Positions 36,416 to 45,705 of a stretch of 64,000 nt of DNA are shown piece after piece. Made by a program: the position numbers and the translations under genes. The DNA comes from an uncultured Collinsella sp. (lineage in GTDB: Bacteria; Actinomycetota; Coriobacteriia; Coriobacteriales; Coriobacteriaceae), in assembly GCA_900551365.1 (NCBI GenBank), contig URVZ01000001.1, positions 46,712-110,711 of the forward strand. Direction: 5' to 3'. A model generated the notes under the pieces. That model was given only the letters and a program-made list of their open reading frames with translations, did no database searches and was not told the origin of the DNA. Every line of letters starts with the position of its first letter. The first letter of the stretch is position 1.

Positions 36416-36643
36416 CAGAAGCAGATCCCTGTGCGTAATCTACACAGAGATATTTCTCTTTTGGCGATAGTGCTCACGCCACGGCCCTGGACGTAGATCC
36501 GATTTGCGTGCAGCAGAGGGGATTATGCCAGCTCGTGCGTACGTTTTCAAGCTCGTCCCACAAATATATATAGGTTTATTGAGCATCGGGCTCCGTTTAC
36601 GGATTGCTCTGTATTTATGCTCGCAATTAAGCTCGAGGTTGGC
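36416..36643. other. Intergenic region without recognisable gene
   Basis: This AT-richer stretch between the divergent rpmB and pyrR promoters holds no open reading frame that resembles a protein and no RNA gene I recognise. A short CTGTG-N9-CACAG inverted repeat lies at 36429-36447, just upstream of the rpmB promoter. Confidence 0.6.
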
Positions 36644-36644
36644 T

Positions 36645-36650
36645 ACACTA
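36645..36650 (+). promoter_or_regulatory. Candidate -10 box of the pyr operon
   Basis: TACACT preceded at 17 bp by the weak -35 TCGCAA. The predicted start is near 36657, giving a leader of about 147 bases that contains the attenuator. Confidence 0.4.
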
Positions 36651-36675
36651 TCCCTTGACCATTAAAGGGGTACGA

Positions 36676-36764
36676 GATACCCACATGGAATTACATAGCT
36701 GCCAAAGAGCAGCCCTTCCTGTGGGTGTCTGGTCCGCTTTGAGCGGTCGGGCATCTATTTTTTT
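36676..36764 (+). promoter_or_regulatory. Putative pyr attenuator (mutually exclusive antiterminator and terminator)
   Basis: GATACCCACA (36676-36685) can pair with TGTGGGTGTC (36720-36729), enclosing a small hairpin GCTG-CCAAAGAG-CAGC (36698-36713). The right arm overlaps the 5' side of a second stem (36724-36755) that ends in TATTTTTTT (36756-36764), an intrinsic terminator. The two structures exclude each other. Because pyrR is the next gene, PyrR-UMP control is the natural hypothesis. The loop CCAAAGAGC only partly fits the PyrR-binding consensus. Confidence 0.6.
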
Positions 36765-36791
36765 GACTGTGTCAGCAGTCAAGACATGTGA

Positions 36792-37388
<597 letters not shown>

Positions 37389-37392
37389 TACC

Positions 37393-38337
37393 GTGGCGTT
37401 CAACCATAAGCACCTGATCGACATTACCGAGTACTCCGAAGAGGACATCAAGCTCATCCTCGAGACCGCCAAGGCGTTCTCCGAGGTCAACGAGCGTGCG
37501 ATCAAAAAGGTCCCCACGCTCAAGGGCAAGACCATCGTCAACATGTTCAACGAGCCCTCGACGCGCACCCGCAGCTCCTTCGAGCTCGCCGAGAAGCGTC
37601 TTTCGGCCGACAGCCTTAACTTTGGCGGCTCTTCGACCTCCACGGTCAAGGGCGAGAGCCTCGTCGATACCGTCGAGACCCTTAACGCCTACAAGATCGA
37701 CTGCATCGTCGTGCGCGACAAGCACGCCGGCGCGCCCTACATCGTCACGCAGAACTCGCCCGCGAGCGTCATCTGCGCTGGCGACGGCAAGCACAACCAC
37801 CCCACGCAGGCCCTGCTCGACCTGTATACCATCTGGGAGCACAAGGGTGACTTCCACGGTTTGAAGGTCGCCGTCGTCGGCGATATCGCGCACTCCCGCG
37901 TCTGCGGCTCGCTGATCCCCGCCCTTAAGATCATGGGCTGCGAGACCTACGCCGTCGCCCCCGGCACGCTGCTGCCGCCGGCGCCCGAGGTCCTGGGATG
38001 CGACCACGTGACGAGCGACCTCGATTCCGTCCTGCCCGAGCTGGACGTCGTCTATATGCTGCGCGTGCAGCAGGAGCGCCTCGAGGGTGCCCCGTTCCCC
38101 ACGATTCGTGAGTACCACAAGCTCTTCGGCCTGACTAAGGACCGCGAGAAGCTCATGAAGCCCGATGCGATCATCTGCCACCCGGGCCCCATCAACCGCG
38201 GCGTCGAGTTCGACTCCTATATGGCCGACCACCCGCAACGCTCCGTCATCCTGGAGCAGGTCTACGCCGGTATCTGCGTGCGTATGGCTATCCTGTATCT
38301 GCTGCTTGGAGGTGCCGATAATGGCCTTGCTTCTTAA
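37393..38337 (+). CDS. pyrB: Aspartate carbamoyltransferase catalytic subunit
   Basis: It condenses carbamoyl phosphate with aspartate. The carbamoyl-phosphate site is FNEPSTRTRSSFELAEKRL, with HPTQALLDLYT and ICHPGPINRGVE. It has 314 residues. GTG 37393 has GGGAGGTG about 9 bases upstream; GTG 37381 lies inside that site. No pyrI regulatory subunit gene is present. The gene overlaps pyrC by 17 bases. Confidence 0.96.
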   Translation: MAFNHKHLIDITEYSEEDIKLILETAKAFSEVNERAIKKVPTLKGKTIVNMFNEPSTRTRSSFELAEKRLSADSLNFGGSSTSTVKGESLVDTVETLNAYKIDCIVVRDKHAGAPYIVTQNSPASVICAGDGKHNHPTQALLDLYTIWEHKGDFHGLKVAVVGDIAHSRVCGSLIPALKIMGCETYAVAPGTLLPPAPEVLGCDHVTSDLDSVLPELDVVYMLRVQQERLEGAPFPTIREYHKLFGLTKDREKLMKPDAIICHPGPINRGVEFDSYMADHPQRSVILEQVYAGICVRMAILYLLLGGADNGLAS

Positions 38338-39610
38338 GAATGCCCACGTCGTCGACCCGTCCGTCGAGCTTGACGGTGTCGTTGACGTCCTGATTGACGG
38401 CGACAAGATCGCCGAGGTCGGCGAGAATCTCGCCGTCGAGGGAGCCGAGGTCCGCGACCTTTCCGGCAAGTACCTCGTCCCCGGCCTGGTGGATATGCAC
38501 GTTCACCTTCGCGAGCCCGGCTACGAGGTCAAAGAGGACATCGAGAGCGGCACCCGCGCAGCTGCCAAGGGCGGCTTTACCGGCGTGTGCGCCATGCCCA
38601 ACACCGATCCCGTTACCGATAACGGCACCGTCGTGGAGTTCGTCAAGTCCCGCGCTGCCGAGGTTGGTCACTGCCGCGTCTATCCGTCGGGCGCCATGAC
38701 CCGCGGTCTTAAGGGCGAGGCTATGTCCGAGATGGGCGATATGGTCGCCCACGGCGCCGTCGCCTTTACCGACGACGGTCGCGGCGTGCAGGGCGCGGGC
38801 ATGCTCCGTCGCTGCATGGACTACGGCAAGATGTTCGGCAAGGTCTTTATGAGCCACTGCCAGGACGAGGACCTGGTCGGCCACGGCCAGATCAACGAGG
38901 GCAAGGTCTCGACCCGTCTGGCTCTCGAGGGCTGGCCGGCTGCCGGCGAGGAGCTCCAGATCGCCCGCGACATCGAGATCGCCAAGCTGACCGGTGCCAA
39001 GCTGCACATCCAGCACATCTCCACCGCCCATGGCCTGGAGATCGTGCGTGCCGGTAAGGCCGCCGGCGTTCAGGTTACCTGCGAGGCCACCCCGCACCAC
39101 ATGTTCCTGACCGAGAACGACCTGGACGAGACCTACAACACCTCGCTCAAGGTCAATCCGCCGCTGCGCACCGAGGAGGATGCCGAGGCCATCCGTCAGG
39201 GCGTCATCGACGGCACCGTCGACGTTATCGTCACCGATCACGCTCCCCACGCCCCGTGGGAGAAGGCCCGCGAGTTCGAGCTTGCGCCCTTTGGCATGAT
39301 CGGCCTCGAGACCTCGCTGTCGCTCGTGCTCACCGAGCTGGTCAACACGGGCAAGATGAGCATTGGCCGCATGGTCGAGCTCATGGCCATCAAGCCGCGT
39401 GAGATCCTGGGCCTCGACCAGGTTCAGGTCAAGGCGGGCTCCGTTGCCGACCTGACCGTGTTCGACGCGTCCGCCACCTGGACGGTCGGCGAGGACGGCT
39501 ACGAGTCGCGTGCTGAGAACTCCGGTTTCGCCGGCCGCACGCTCACCGGTCGTGCCACCGATGTGTTTGTCGGCGGTAAGCAGACGCTCGCCGACGGCTG
39601 CATCTGCTAG
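38321..39610 (+). CDS. pyrC: Dihydroorotase (class I)
   Basis: It closes carbamoyl-aspartate to dihydroorotate. The metal motif VDMHVHLREPGYEVKEDI (read as MHVHLREPG) and the second-half VTDHAPHAPWEKA are typical of the 430-residue Gram-positive type. Carboxylated-lysine and His ligands are expected at SHCQDEDL and IQHISTAHG. The ATG at 38321 has GGAGGTG upstream and lies inside the end of pyrB, indicating coupling. It has 429 residues. Confidence 0.96.
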   Translation: MALLLKNAHVVDPSVELDGVVDVLIDGDKIAEVGENLAVEGAEVRDLSGKYLVPGLVDMHVHLREPGYEVKEDIESGTRAAAKGGFTGVCAMPNTDPVTDNGTVVEFVKSRAAEVGHCRVYPSGAMTRGLKGEAMSEMGDMVAHGAVAFTDDGRGVQGAGMLRRCMDYGKMFGKVFMSHCQDEDLVGHGQINEGKVSTRLALEGWPAAGEELQIARDIEIAKLTGAKLHIQHISTAHGLEIVRAGKAAGVQVTCEATPHHMFLTENDLDETYNTSLKVNPPLRTEEDAEAIRQGVIDGTVDVIVTDHAPHAPWEKAREFELAPFGMIGLETSLSLVLTELVNTGKMSIGRMVELMAIKPREILGLDQVQVKAGSVADLTVFDASATWTVGEDGYESRAENSGFAGRTLTGRATDVFVGGKQTLADGCIC

Positions 39611-39630
39611 CATAGCCTTATCGCTTTTGT

Positions 39631-39660
39631 GCGCGGTGCCCTTGCGGTGCCGCGCTTTCT
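39631..39660 (+). promoter_or_regulatory. Hairpin in the pyrC-pyrK gap
   Basis: GCGCGG (39631-39636) pairs with CCGCGC (39650-39655), followed by TTTCTG. This could reduce transcription into pyrKDF or protect mRNA ends. The T-run is poor. Confidence 0.4.
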
Positions 39661-39702
39661 GTTCGTTTGGACCATGCAACCGCATGGGGGATTGGAGCGT
39701 CT

Positions 39703-40494
39703 ATGCCCACACCTTCCACTGCACGCATGCACGACTTCGAGGTCGTCTCGAACCGGGAGATTGCCGACGGCATCTTCTCGCTCGTCATCTCGGCCCCCAA
39801 GCTTGCAAGTGCGCTCAAGCCCGGTCAGTTTGTGAACATCGCCGTACCCGGCGATGCGTCCTCGCTGCTTCGCGTGCCCCTGAGCTACTACCGCGCCGAC
39901 GCCGAGGCCGGCACCGTCGAGCTGTGGTACGCCGTCGTGGGCGACGATACCCGTCGTTTGTCCCAGATGGGCCCTGGCTCCACCTCTAACCTGCTGGGCC
40001 CCGGTGGCCGTGGCTGGATGGTACCCGAGGGCACCAGGAAGGCCCTGCTCGTCGCCGGTGGCATCGGCGTTCCTCCTGTGCTGTGCCTGGCCGGTATGCT
40101 TGCCGAGCAGGGTGTTGACGTGGATGTGTGCCTGGGCTTTGGCACCGCTTCCAAGGCCGTGGGTGTCGATGAGTTCCGCGCGCTGGGCGCCACGGTTAAC
40201 GTGTGCACCGATGATGGCACGCTGGGCACGCACGTTTTTTGCACCGACCCGGCAGCCGAGCTGCTCGGCGAGGGCGGCTACGACTATGTGGCCAGCTGCG
40301 GCCCCGCTGTCATGATGAAGAAAGTCGCCGCCGCTGCCGCCGAGGCCGGTGCGTACTGCGAGGTGTCGCTTGAGCGCATGATGAGCTGTGGCTTTGGCGC
40401 CTGCAACACCTGCAATGTCGAGACGGTCGACGGTATGAAGGGCGCCTGCATGTGCGGCCCCGTGTTCGATGCTTCCAAGGTGGTGGTCTTCTAG
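39703..40494 (+). CDS. pyrK: Dihydroorotate dehydrogenase electron transfer subunit
   Basis: PyrK is the FAD and [2Fe-2S] subunit that passes electrons from PyrD to NAD+. The flavin motif is LLRVPLSYYRAD, and the nucleotide-binding part AGGIGVPPVLCLA follows. The cluster cysteines lie in MSCGFGACNTCNVE and GACMCGPVFD. It has 263 residues. ATG 39703 has TTGGAG 7 bases upstream. Its stop overlaps the pyrD start, which supports a PyrD-PyrK complex (class 1B) suited to anaerobic growth. Confidence 0.94.
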   Translation: MPTPSTARMHDFEVVSNREIADGIFSLVISAPKLASALKPGQFVNIAVPGDASSLLRVPLSYYRADAEAGTVELWYAVVGDDTRRLSQMGPGSTSNLLGPGGRGWMVPEGTRKALLVAGGIGVPPVLCLAGMLAEQGVDVDVCLGFGTASKAVGVDEFRALGATVNVCTDDGTLGTHVFCTDPAAELLGEGGYDYVASCGPAVMMKKVAAAAAEAGAYCEVSLERMMSCGFGACNTCNVETVDGMKGACMCGPVFDASKVVVF

Positions 40495-41417
40495 TGGGTA
40501 CCGTGAACATGGCCGTCGATTTCGGCGGCGTCAAGATGCAAAACCCCATCAACACCGCAGCCGGTACCTTTGGCTACGGTTGGCAGTTCCAGAACTTCTT
40601 TGATGTTTCCCAGCTGGGTGCCATCACCACCAAGGGTTGTGCTGCCGAGCCCTGGCCCGGCAACCCCGCGCCTCGCATGGCCGAGATCCCGGGCGGCATG
40701 ATCAACTCCGTGGGCCTTCAGAACCCCGGTGTGGCCGCCTTTGCCCGTGAGTCCGGCCCGTGGCTCGAACAGCTTTCCAAGGATGGCTGCCAGGTCATTT
40801 GTCAGGTCGCCGGCCACTCCGTTGACGAGTTTGTCCGCGCGCTCGAGATGTATGTCGAGCTGTGCCCCTGGGCTGCCGGCTACGAGATCAACGTGAGCTG
40901 CCCCAATATCGCTGCTGGCGGTGCCGCCATGGGATCCACGCCCGAGGGTGCCTCTGCCGTTATGGCTGCTTGCCGCAAGGTGACCGATAAGCCGCTGTTC
41001 GTAAAGATGGCTCCGGTCAACGTCGCCGAGATTGGCAAGGCTCTCGAGGCCGCCGGCGCCGACGGCCTTTCGGTCATCAACTCCATCCAGGGCATGGCCA
41101 TCGACGTGCACACTCGCAAGTCCCGCGTGGCCAAGCCCAAGGGCGGCCTTTCGGGCCCGCTGTGCCACCACATCGCCGTGCGCATGGTCTGGGAGGTCGC
41201 CCAGGCCGTCGATATCCCCATCAATGGCGTCGGCGGTGTCATGACCGGCGAGGATGCGGCTGAGTTTATCCTGGCCGGCGCCACCTGCGTGTCGGTCGGC
41301 ATGGCTAACTTCGTCGATCCGTGCGCCTCGATTAAGATCGCGCGCGAGCTCGAGGCCTGGGCCGAGTCCCAGGGCGTGAAGGACATCAACGAGCTGGTAG
41401 GTGCTTTCGAATGCTAG
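40494..41417 (+). CDS. pyrD: Dihydroorotate dehydrogenase, class 1B catalytic subunit
   Basis: This FMN enzyme oxidises dihydroorotate to orotate. The motifs MQNPINTAAGTFGYG, the active-site region EINVSCPNIAAGG with the catalytic Cys, and IPINGVGGVMTGEDAAEF are present. GTG 40494 shares its G with the pyrK stop; GTG 40503 and ATG 40509 are alternatives. From 40494 it has 307 residues. The Cys base and the adjacent pyrK mark the NAD-dependent type. Confidence 0.95.
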   Translation: MGTVNMAVDFGGVKMQNPINTAAGTFGYGWQFQNFFDVSQLGAITTKGCAAEPWPGNPAPRMAEIPGGMINSVGLQNPGVAAFARESGPWLEQLSKDGCQVICQVAGHSVDEFVRALEMYVELCPWAAGYEINVSCPNIAAGGAAMGSTPEGASAVMAACRKVTDKPLFVKMAPVNVAEIGKALEAAGADGLSVINSIQGMAIDVHTRKSRVAKPKGGLSGPLCHHIAVRMVWEVAQAVDIPINGVGGVMTGEDAAEFILAGATCVSVGMANFVDPCASIKIARELEAWAESQGVKDINELVGAFEC

Positions 41418-42127
41418 AGACCGATGCCCGCGACCGCGTTATCGTCGCCCTCGACTGTGACCGTGAGCGTGCGCTCGAGCTCGCCCACGAGCTTTCTGGT
41501 CATGCCGCTTGGCTCAAGGTGGGCATGACGCTCTATTACGCCGAGGGCCCCGAGATCGTCAAGACGTTCAAGGACCTGGGCTTTAAGGTCTTCCTCGACC
41601 TCAAGTTCCATGACATTCCGCATCAGGTGCGCGGTGCCGCCCGTTCGGCCTCGCTTGCCGGTGCCGACCTGCTCTCGGTCCACGGCCTGGGTTCTGGTGC
41701 TATGCTCGCTGCGTGCCGTGAGGGTGCCGAGGAGGCGCGCGAGGACCGCGCCAAGCTCGTCGCCATCACCGTGCTCACGAGCATGAACCAGGATTCGCTG
41801 GCTGAGATCGGCGTCGAGTCGCCCGTGGCCGAGGAAGCCGCCCGTCTGGCAAAGCTTGCCCAGGCCAACGGTATCGACGGCATCGTGTGCTCGCCGATGG
41901 AGGCCCATGACATGCGCGAACTGCTCGGCCCCGACGCGCTGATCGTGACTCCGGGCGTGCGTCCGGTGGGTGCCGCCCTTGGTGATCAGTCCCGTGTGGC
42001 GACGCCCTCCCAGGCTATCGAGCGCGGCGCGAGCCATATCGTGGTGGGCCGACCCATCACCGGTGCCGACGACCCGGTTGCCGCCTTTGACGCCATCGTC
42101 GCCGAGCTGGTCGAAAACGTCGCCTAA
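41411..42127 (+). CDS. pyrF: Orotidine 5'-phosphate decarboxylase
   Basis: It makes UMP from OMP, the last step of the pathway. The family motif VFLDLKFHDIPHQV contains the catalytic Lys-Asp set, and LIVTPGVRPVG and ASHIVVGRPITGADDP form the phosphate site. It has 238 residues. It overlaps pyrD by 7 bases. pyrE and carAB are not in the window. Confidence 0.96.
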   Translation: MLETDARDRVIVALDCDRERALELAHELSGHAAWLKVGMTLYYAEGPEIVKTFKDLGFKVFLDLKFHDIPHQVRGAARSASLAGADLLSVHGLGSGAMLAACREGAEEAREDRAKLVAITVLTSMNQDSLAEIGVESPVAEEAARLAKLAQANGIDGIVCSPMEAHDMRELLGPDALIVTPGVRPVGAALGDQSRVATPSQAIERGASHIVVGRPITGADDPVAAFDAIVAELVENVA

Positions 42128-42172
42128 AAGATTCCCTCAAGTCACCACTTTTGGGTCTCATTAGCACAAATT

Positions 42173-42230
42173 AGCCCCTGTGCCTGCGAAAACTTTCCCA
42201 TCCTTTGTGTGGAATCGCAGGTCAGGGGCT
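42173..42230 (+). promoter_or_regulatory. Long stem-loop between pyrF and mihF
   Basis: AGCCCCTG and CCTGCGA (42173-42189) pair with TCGCAGG and CAGGGGCT (42215-42230) around a 25-base loop. It lacks a T-run. It may be a terminator of the pyr operon or an element upstream of mihF. TTTTCGCAGG recurs at 42256-42265. Confidence 0.5.
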
Positions 42231-42367
42231 CAACTTTGACCTCCGTATATTGCACTTTTCGCAGGTATCGTCTAACCTATGGTGCCGTCGATTGGGCATT
42301 TAGTGCGTTTGACGTGCTAAAATGCCAATTATTGCATCAGATATAACCCAACTATTTGGAGGTTCGA

Positions 42368-42676
42368 ATGGCACTCCCTCAGCTTACCGACGAGCAGCGC
42401 AAGCAGGCTCTTGAGAAGGCTGCCGCCGCACGTCACGCCCGCGCTGAGCTTCGCGAGCAGATCAAGAAGGGCGAGAAGTCCCTCGAGTCCGTGCTCAACT
42501 CCGATGACCCCATCGCTTCCCGCATGAAGGTTTCCACCCTCATCGAGTCTCTCCCCGGTTATGGCAAGGCTAAGGCCGCCAAGATCATGGAGGAGCTCGG
42601 CATCTCCGCTACCCGTCGCGTCCAGGGCCTCGGCGTCCGTCAGCGCGAGCAGCTCCTCGAGCAGCTGACCAAATAA
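42368..42676 (+). CDS. mihF: Actinobacterial integration host factor (mIHF)
   Basis: This 102-residue nucleoid protein binds and bends DNA and is specific to actinobacteria. The helix-two-turn-helix core VSTLIESLPGYGKAKAAKIM and ELGISATRRVQGLGVRQRE is clear, preceded by an Ala/Lys-rich N-terminal helix (QLTDEQRKQALEKAAAARH). TTTGGAGG precedes the ATG. It stands directly before gmk and rpoZ, the usual actinobacterial arrangement. Confidence 0.95.
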   Translation: MALPQLTDEQRKQALEKAAAARHARAELREQIKKGEKSLESVLNSDDPIASRMKVSTLIESLPGYGKAKAAKIMEELGISATRRVQGLGVRQREQLLEQLTK

Positions 42677-43246
<570 letters not shown>

Positions 43247-43251
43247 GGTCC

Positions 43252-43533
43252 GTGTCCGTTGTAAAGCCTTGCATTGACGATCTTCTGGAGAAGACCGATC
43301 ACAACCGCTTCCTGCTCGCCTCGCTTGCCTCCAAGCGCGCCTGCGACATTAACAGCATGTTGCGTGGCCAGCACAACCGCGTGCTCGCCGTCCAGGATGT
43401 CGATGACATCACCATTGCGCTTTCCGGCGCCGATACCATCTCGATGGCTATGGACGAGATTGTCGACGGCGACATCTCCTACGACGAGGCCCGTTACGAG
43501 AAGGCACTCGGCCATAAGGTTGCTGAAGCCTAA
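43252..43533 (+). CDS. rpoZ: RNA polymerase omega subunit
   Basis: Omega assists assembly of RNA polymerase by binding beta-prime. The 93-residue protein contains IDDLLEKTDHNRFLLASLAS and KRACDINSMLRG, the conserved omega segment. GTG 43252 has GAAAGGATCTGAGG upstream. It lies between gmk and thiI with gaps of 5 and 0 bases. Confidence 0.9.
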   Translation: MSVVKPCIDDLLEKTDHNRFLLASLASKRACDINSMLRGQHNRVLAVQDVDDITIALSGADTISMAMDEIVDGDISYDEARYEKALGHKVAEA

Positions 43534-44778
43534 ATGGCAGCCCGCGTCTGCCTGGTCCACTATCACGAGGTTGGACTAAAGGGCAAGAACCGCGCACATT
43601 TTGAGCATATCCTCATGGATAACATCAAGGCGGCCTTGGCCGCCTTTTCCGTGAATGCCGTGTCTCGAATTTCCGGTTATATCCTCGTGACCTTTAACGA
43701 GCATCAGGCCGACGAGGCGGTGCGCGTCATTCGCACCGTCCCCGGCGTTGCTCGCGTGTCCCTGGCATATCACACGAACCGCGACCCGCAGGAGTACTGC
43801 GCCGCCGCCGTGAAGGCGCTGCGCGAGTTTGGTCCCTTTGAGTCGTTTAAGGTGCATGCCAAGCGCTCGAACACCGACTACGAGCTCACCTCGATTGATA
43901 TCAATCGACAGGTTGGCGAGGTGCTGTGCGAGGCGTTTCCCGATAAAAAGGTCCAGATGCACGATCCCGACGCGATGGTGCACGTGCTGGTGGTCCAGGG
44001 TAGCGTCTATGTGTATGCGCGCTCTGAGCGCGGCGTTGGTGGCCTTCCGGTGGGGTCTGCCGGCAAGGTCGTGACGCTGCTTTCTTCGGGTATCGATTCC
44101 CCGGTGGCGACCTGGATGCTCGCGCGTCGCGGCGCGGTGTGCGTGCCGGTACATTTCTCCGGTCGTCCGCAGACGCCTGATACGAGTGAGTATTTGGTGC
44201 AGGACATCATCCGTGCGCTTGAGCCGGGTGTCCAGATCGGCCGCCTGTACGTGGTGCCGTTTGGCGACTGCCAGCGTGAGATTTCGGTCACCTGTCCCAG
44301 CAACCTGCGCGTGATCATGTATCGCCGCATTATGTATTCGGTTGCCGAGCGCATTGCGCACATCGAGGGCGCCAAGGCCATCGTGACGGGCGAATCGCTT
44401 GGGCAGGTTGCCTCCCAAACGCTTGAGAATATCATGGCCGTCAACGAGGCCGTGAAGATCCCCGTGTTCCGTCCTCTCATCGGTTCGGACAAGCAGGAGA
44501 TCATTGCGCGTGCCCAGGAGATCGGCACGTTCGATATCTCGACTGAGGCCGCTCCCGACTGCTGCACGCTGTTTATGCCGCGCCGTCCCGAGACGCACGC
44601 TAAACTCGATGCCGTGCATGAGGCCTGGGAGTTGTTCGATCACGAGGAGATGATCGAGCGCTTGCTCAAGCAGACCGAGTACATCGACTTCGAGAGCAAC
44701 ACGTATAAGGCCCCTAAGACCTTAAAACGCAAACATTCGGAGCTTGCTCCGCGTGAGATTTACCAAGATCACGAGTAA
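43534..44778 (+). CDS. thiI: tRNA 4-thiouridine synthase ThiI
   Basis: ThiI adenylates U8 of tRNA and transfers sulfur to it; some members also act in thiazole synthesis. The N-terminal ferredoxin-like and THUMP domains (VHYHEVGLKGKNRAHFE) are followed by the PP-loop VTLLSSGIDSPVATWML and CCTLFMPRRPETHAKL. With 414 residues it lacks the C-terminal rhodanese domain of the Escherichia enzyme, as in most Gram-positive bacteria. A dedicated cysteine desulfurase gene is not adjacent. Confidence 0.95.
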   Translation: MAARVCLVHYHEVGLKGKNRAHFEHILMDNIKAALAAFSVNAVSRISGYILVTFNEHQADEAVRVIRTVPGVARVSLAYHTNRDPQEYCAAAVKALREFGPFESFKVHAKRSNTDYELTSIDINRQVGEVLCEAFPDKKVQMHDPDAMVHVLVVQGSVYVYARSERGVGGLPVGSAGKVVTLLSSGIDSPVATWMLARRGAVCVPVHFSGRPQTPDTSEYLVQDIIRALEPGVQIGRLYVVPFGDCQREISVTCPSNLRVIMYRRIMYSVAERIAHIEGAKAIVTGESLGQVASQTLENIMAVNEAVKIPVFRPLIGSDKQEIIARAQEIGTFDISTEAAPDCCTLFMPRRPETHAKLDAVHEAWELFDHEEMIERLLKQTEYIDFESNTYKAPKTLKRKHSELAPREIYQDHE

Positions 44779-44788
44779 TTTTGTGCAT

Positions 44789-44821
44789 AGACCGACGATG
44801 CGCCTGCATCGTCGGTCTTTT
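44789..44821 (+). terminator. Rho-independent terminator after thiI
   Basis: AGACCGACGATGC pairs perfectly with GCATCGTCGGTCT, followed by TTTTGC. Ends the mihF-gmk-rpoZ-thiI unit. Confidence 0.92.
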
Positions 44822-44896
44822 GCTATCTGGGCATTTTGCGGCTAAGTGTTCATTTGCTGACGTGTCCCTGAATAAATGGACAGATTTGTGTAAGGT

Positions 44897-44916
44897 TTTG
44901 GTCAGCTTTTGGTTTG
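44897..44916 (+). promoter_or_regulatory. Competence-associated 20-bp element, copy B (upstream of comEA-comEC)
   Basis: This is identical in all 20 bases to the copy at 16349-16368, with two TTTGGT repeats at 44897 and 44908. Seventy-five bases separate it from the comEA ATG, close to the 71 bases at the other copy. A palindrome AAAACCGGTTTT (44923-44934) follows within 7 bases. Confidence 0.6.
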
Positions 44917-44991
44917 ACCGCAAAAACCGGTTTTGGAGCGTGGCTGTTGCGGAACTCCTTTCCTGACACGATGGTGTTGGGAGGTTTTGCT

Positions 44992-45705
44992 ATGGCGCAG
45001 CGCGAACAACACGAACGGGTCAAACGGATGGATCGCTTGGCGGACAAGCTGCTCGGTCATAAGGCAGTGGTGATGTCGATACTGGTTGTCATTGCGATGG
45101 CGAGCGGCTTGGCGATGGCGAACCTTGGCGGCGGTGCCGGCGGCGTGTCGTTTGAGCGCACTGATGGTTCGGGCTCGTTGGTGGAGCCGGGATCCGGCGA
45201 TGCCTCGAGCGGAAAGACATCCGAAGACTCTTCGTCTAAGGCTTCTGACGCGGCAGACGTTTATGTCGATGTTGATGGCGCCGTTGTGTCGCCCGGTGTA
45301 TATCGCCTCAAGGACGGCGCGCGGGTCGCTCAGGCGATTGATGCCGCCGGCGGGCTGGCGCCCGAGGCAGACGTTACGGGGCTCAATCGGGCATCCAAGG
45401 TCGTCGATGGACAGAAGATTCACGTTCCAACGGTAGGGGAGCAGCAGGCGTCCATTGCGGAAGCCGGTGTTGATGGTGGGGCTTCCGCGTCATCGGGTGT
45501 GAGTAGCGCAACAGGCCTAGTAAACATCAATACGGCAAGCGCGGCAGAGCTGCAGACGCTTTCGGGCATCGGCCCCTCCATGGCCCAGTCGATTATCGAT
45601 GAGCGGACAAAGAACGGTGCTTTTGCCTCGGTTGACGATCTGATGCGTGTGTCGGGAATCGGCGAGAAGAAGCTTGCCAAAATCAAAGATTGCATCTGCG
45701 TATGA
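44992..45705 (+). CDS. comEA: Competence DNA receptor ComEA
   Basis: This membrane-anchored protein binds double-stranded DNA at the cell surface for uptake. An N-terminal membrane helix (about residues 25-43, VVMSILVVIAMASGLAMA) is followed by a Ser/Gly/Asp-rich linker. A SLBB domain follows (VYVDVDGAVVSPGVYRLKDG). The C-terminal helix-hairpin-helix DNA-binding domain is VNINTASAAELQTLSGIGPS. ATG 44992 has GGGAGG 7 bases upstream. It has 237 residues. Its stop overlaps the comEC start; the comEB gene found between them in Bacillus is absent. Confidence 0.95.
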   Translation: MAQREQHERVKRMDRLADKLLGHKAVVMSILVVIAMASGLAMANLGGGAGGVSFERTDGSGSLVEPGSGDASSGKTSEDSSSKASDAADVYVDVDGAVVSPGVYRLKDGARVAQAIDAAGGLAPEADVTGLNRASKVVDGQKIHVPTVGEQQASIAEAGVDGGASASSGVSSATGLVNINTASAAELQTLSGIGPSMAQSIIDERTKNGAFASVDDLMRVSGIGEKKLAKIKDCICV

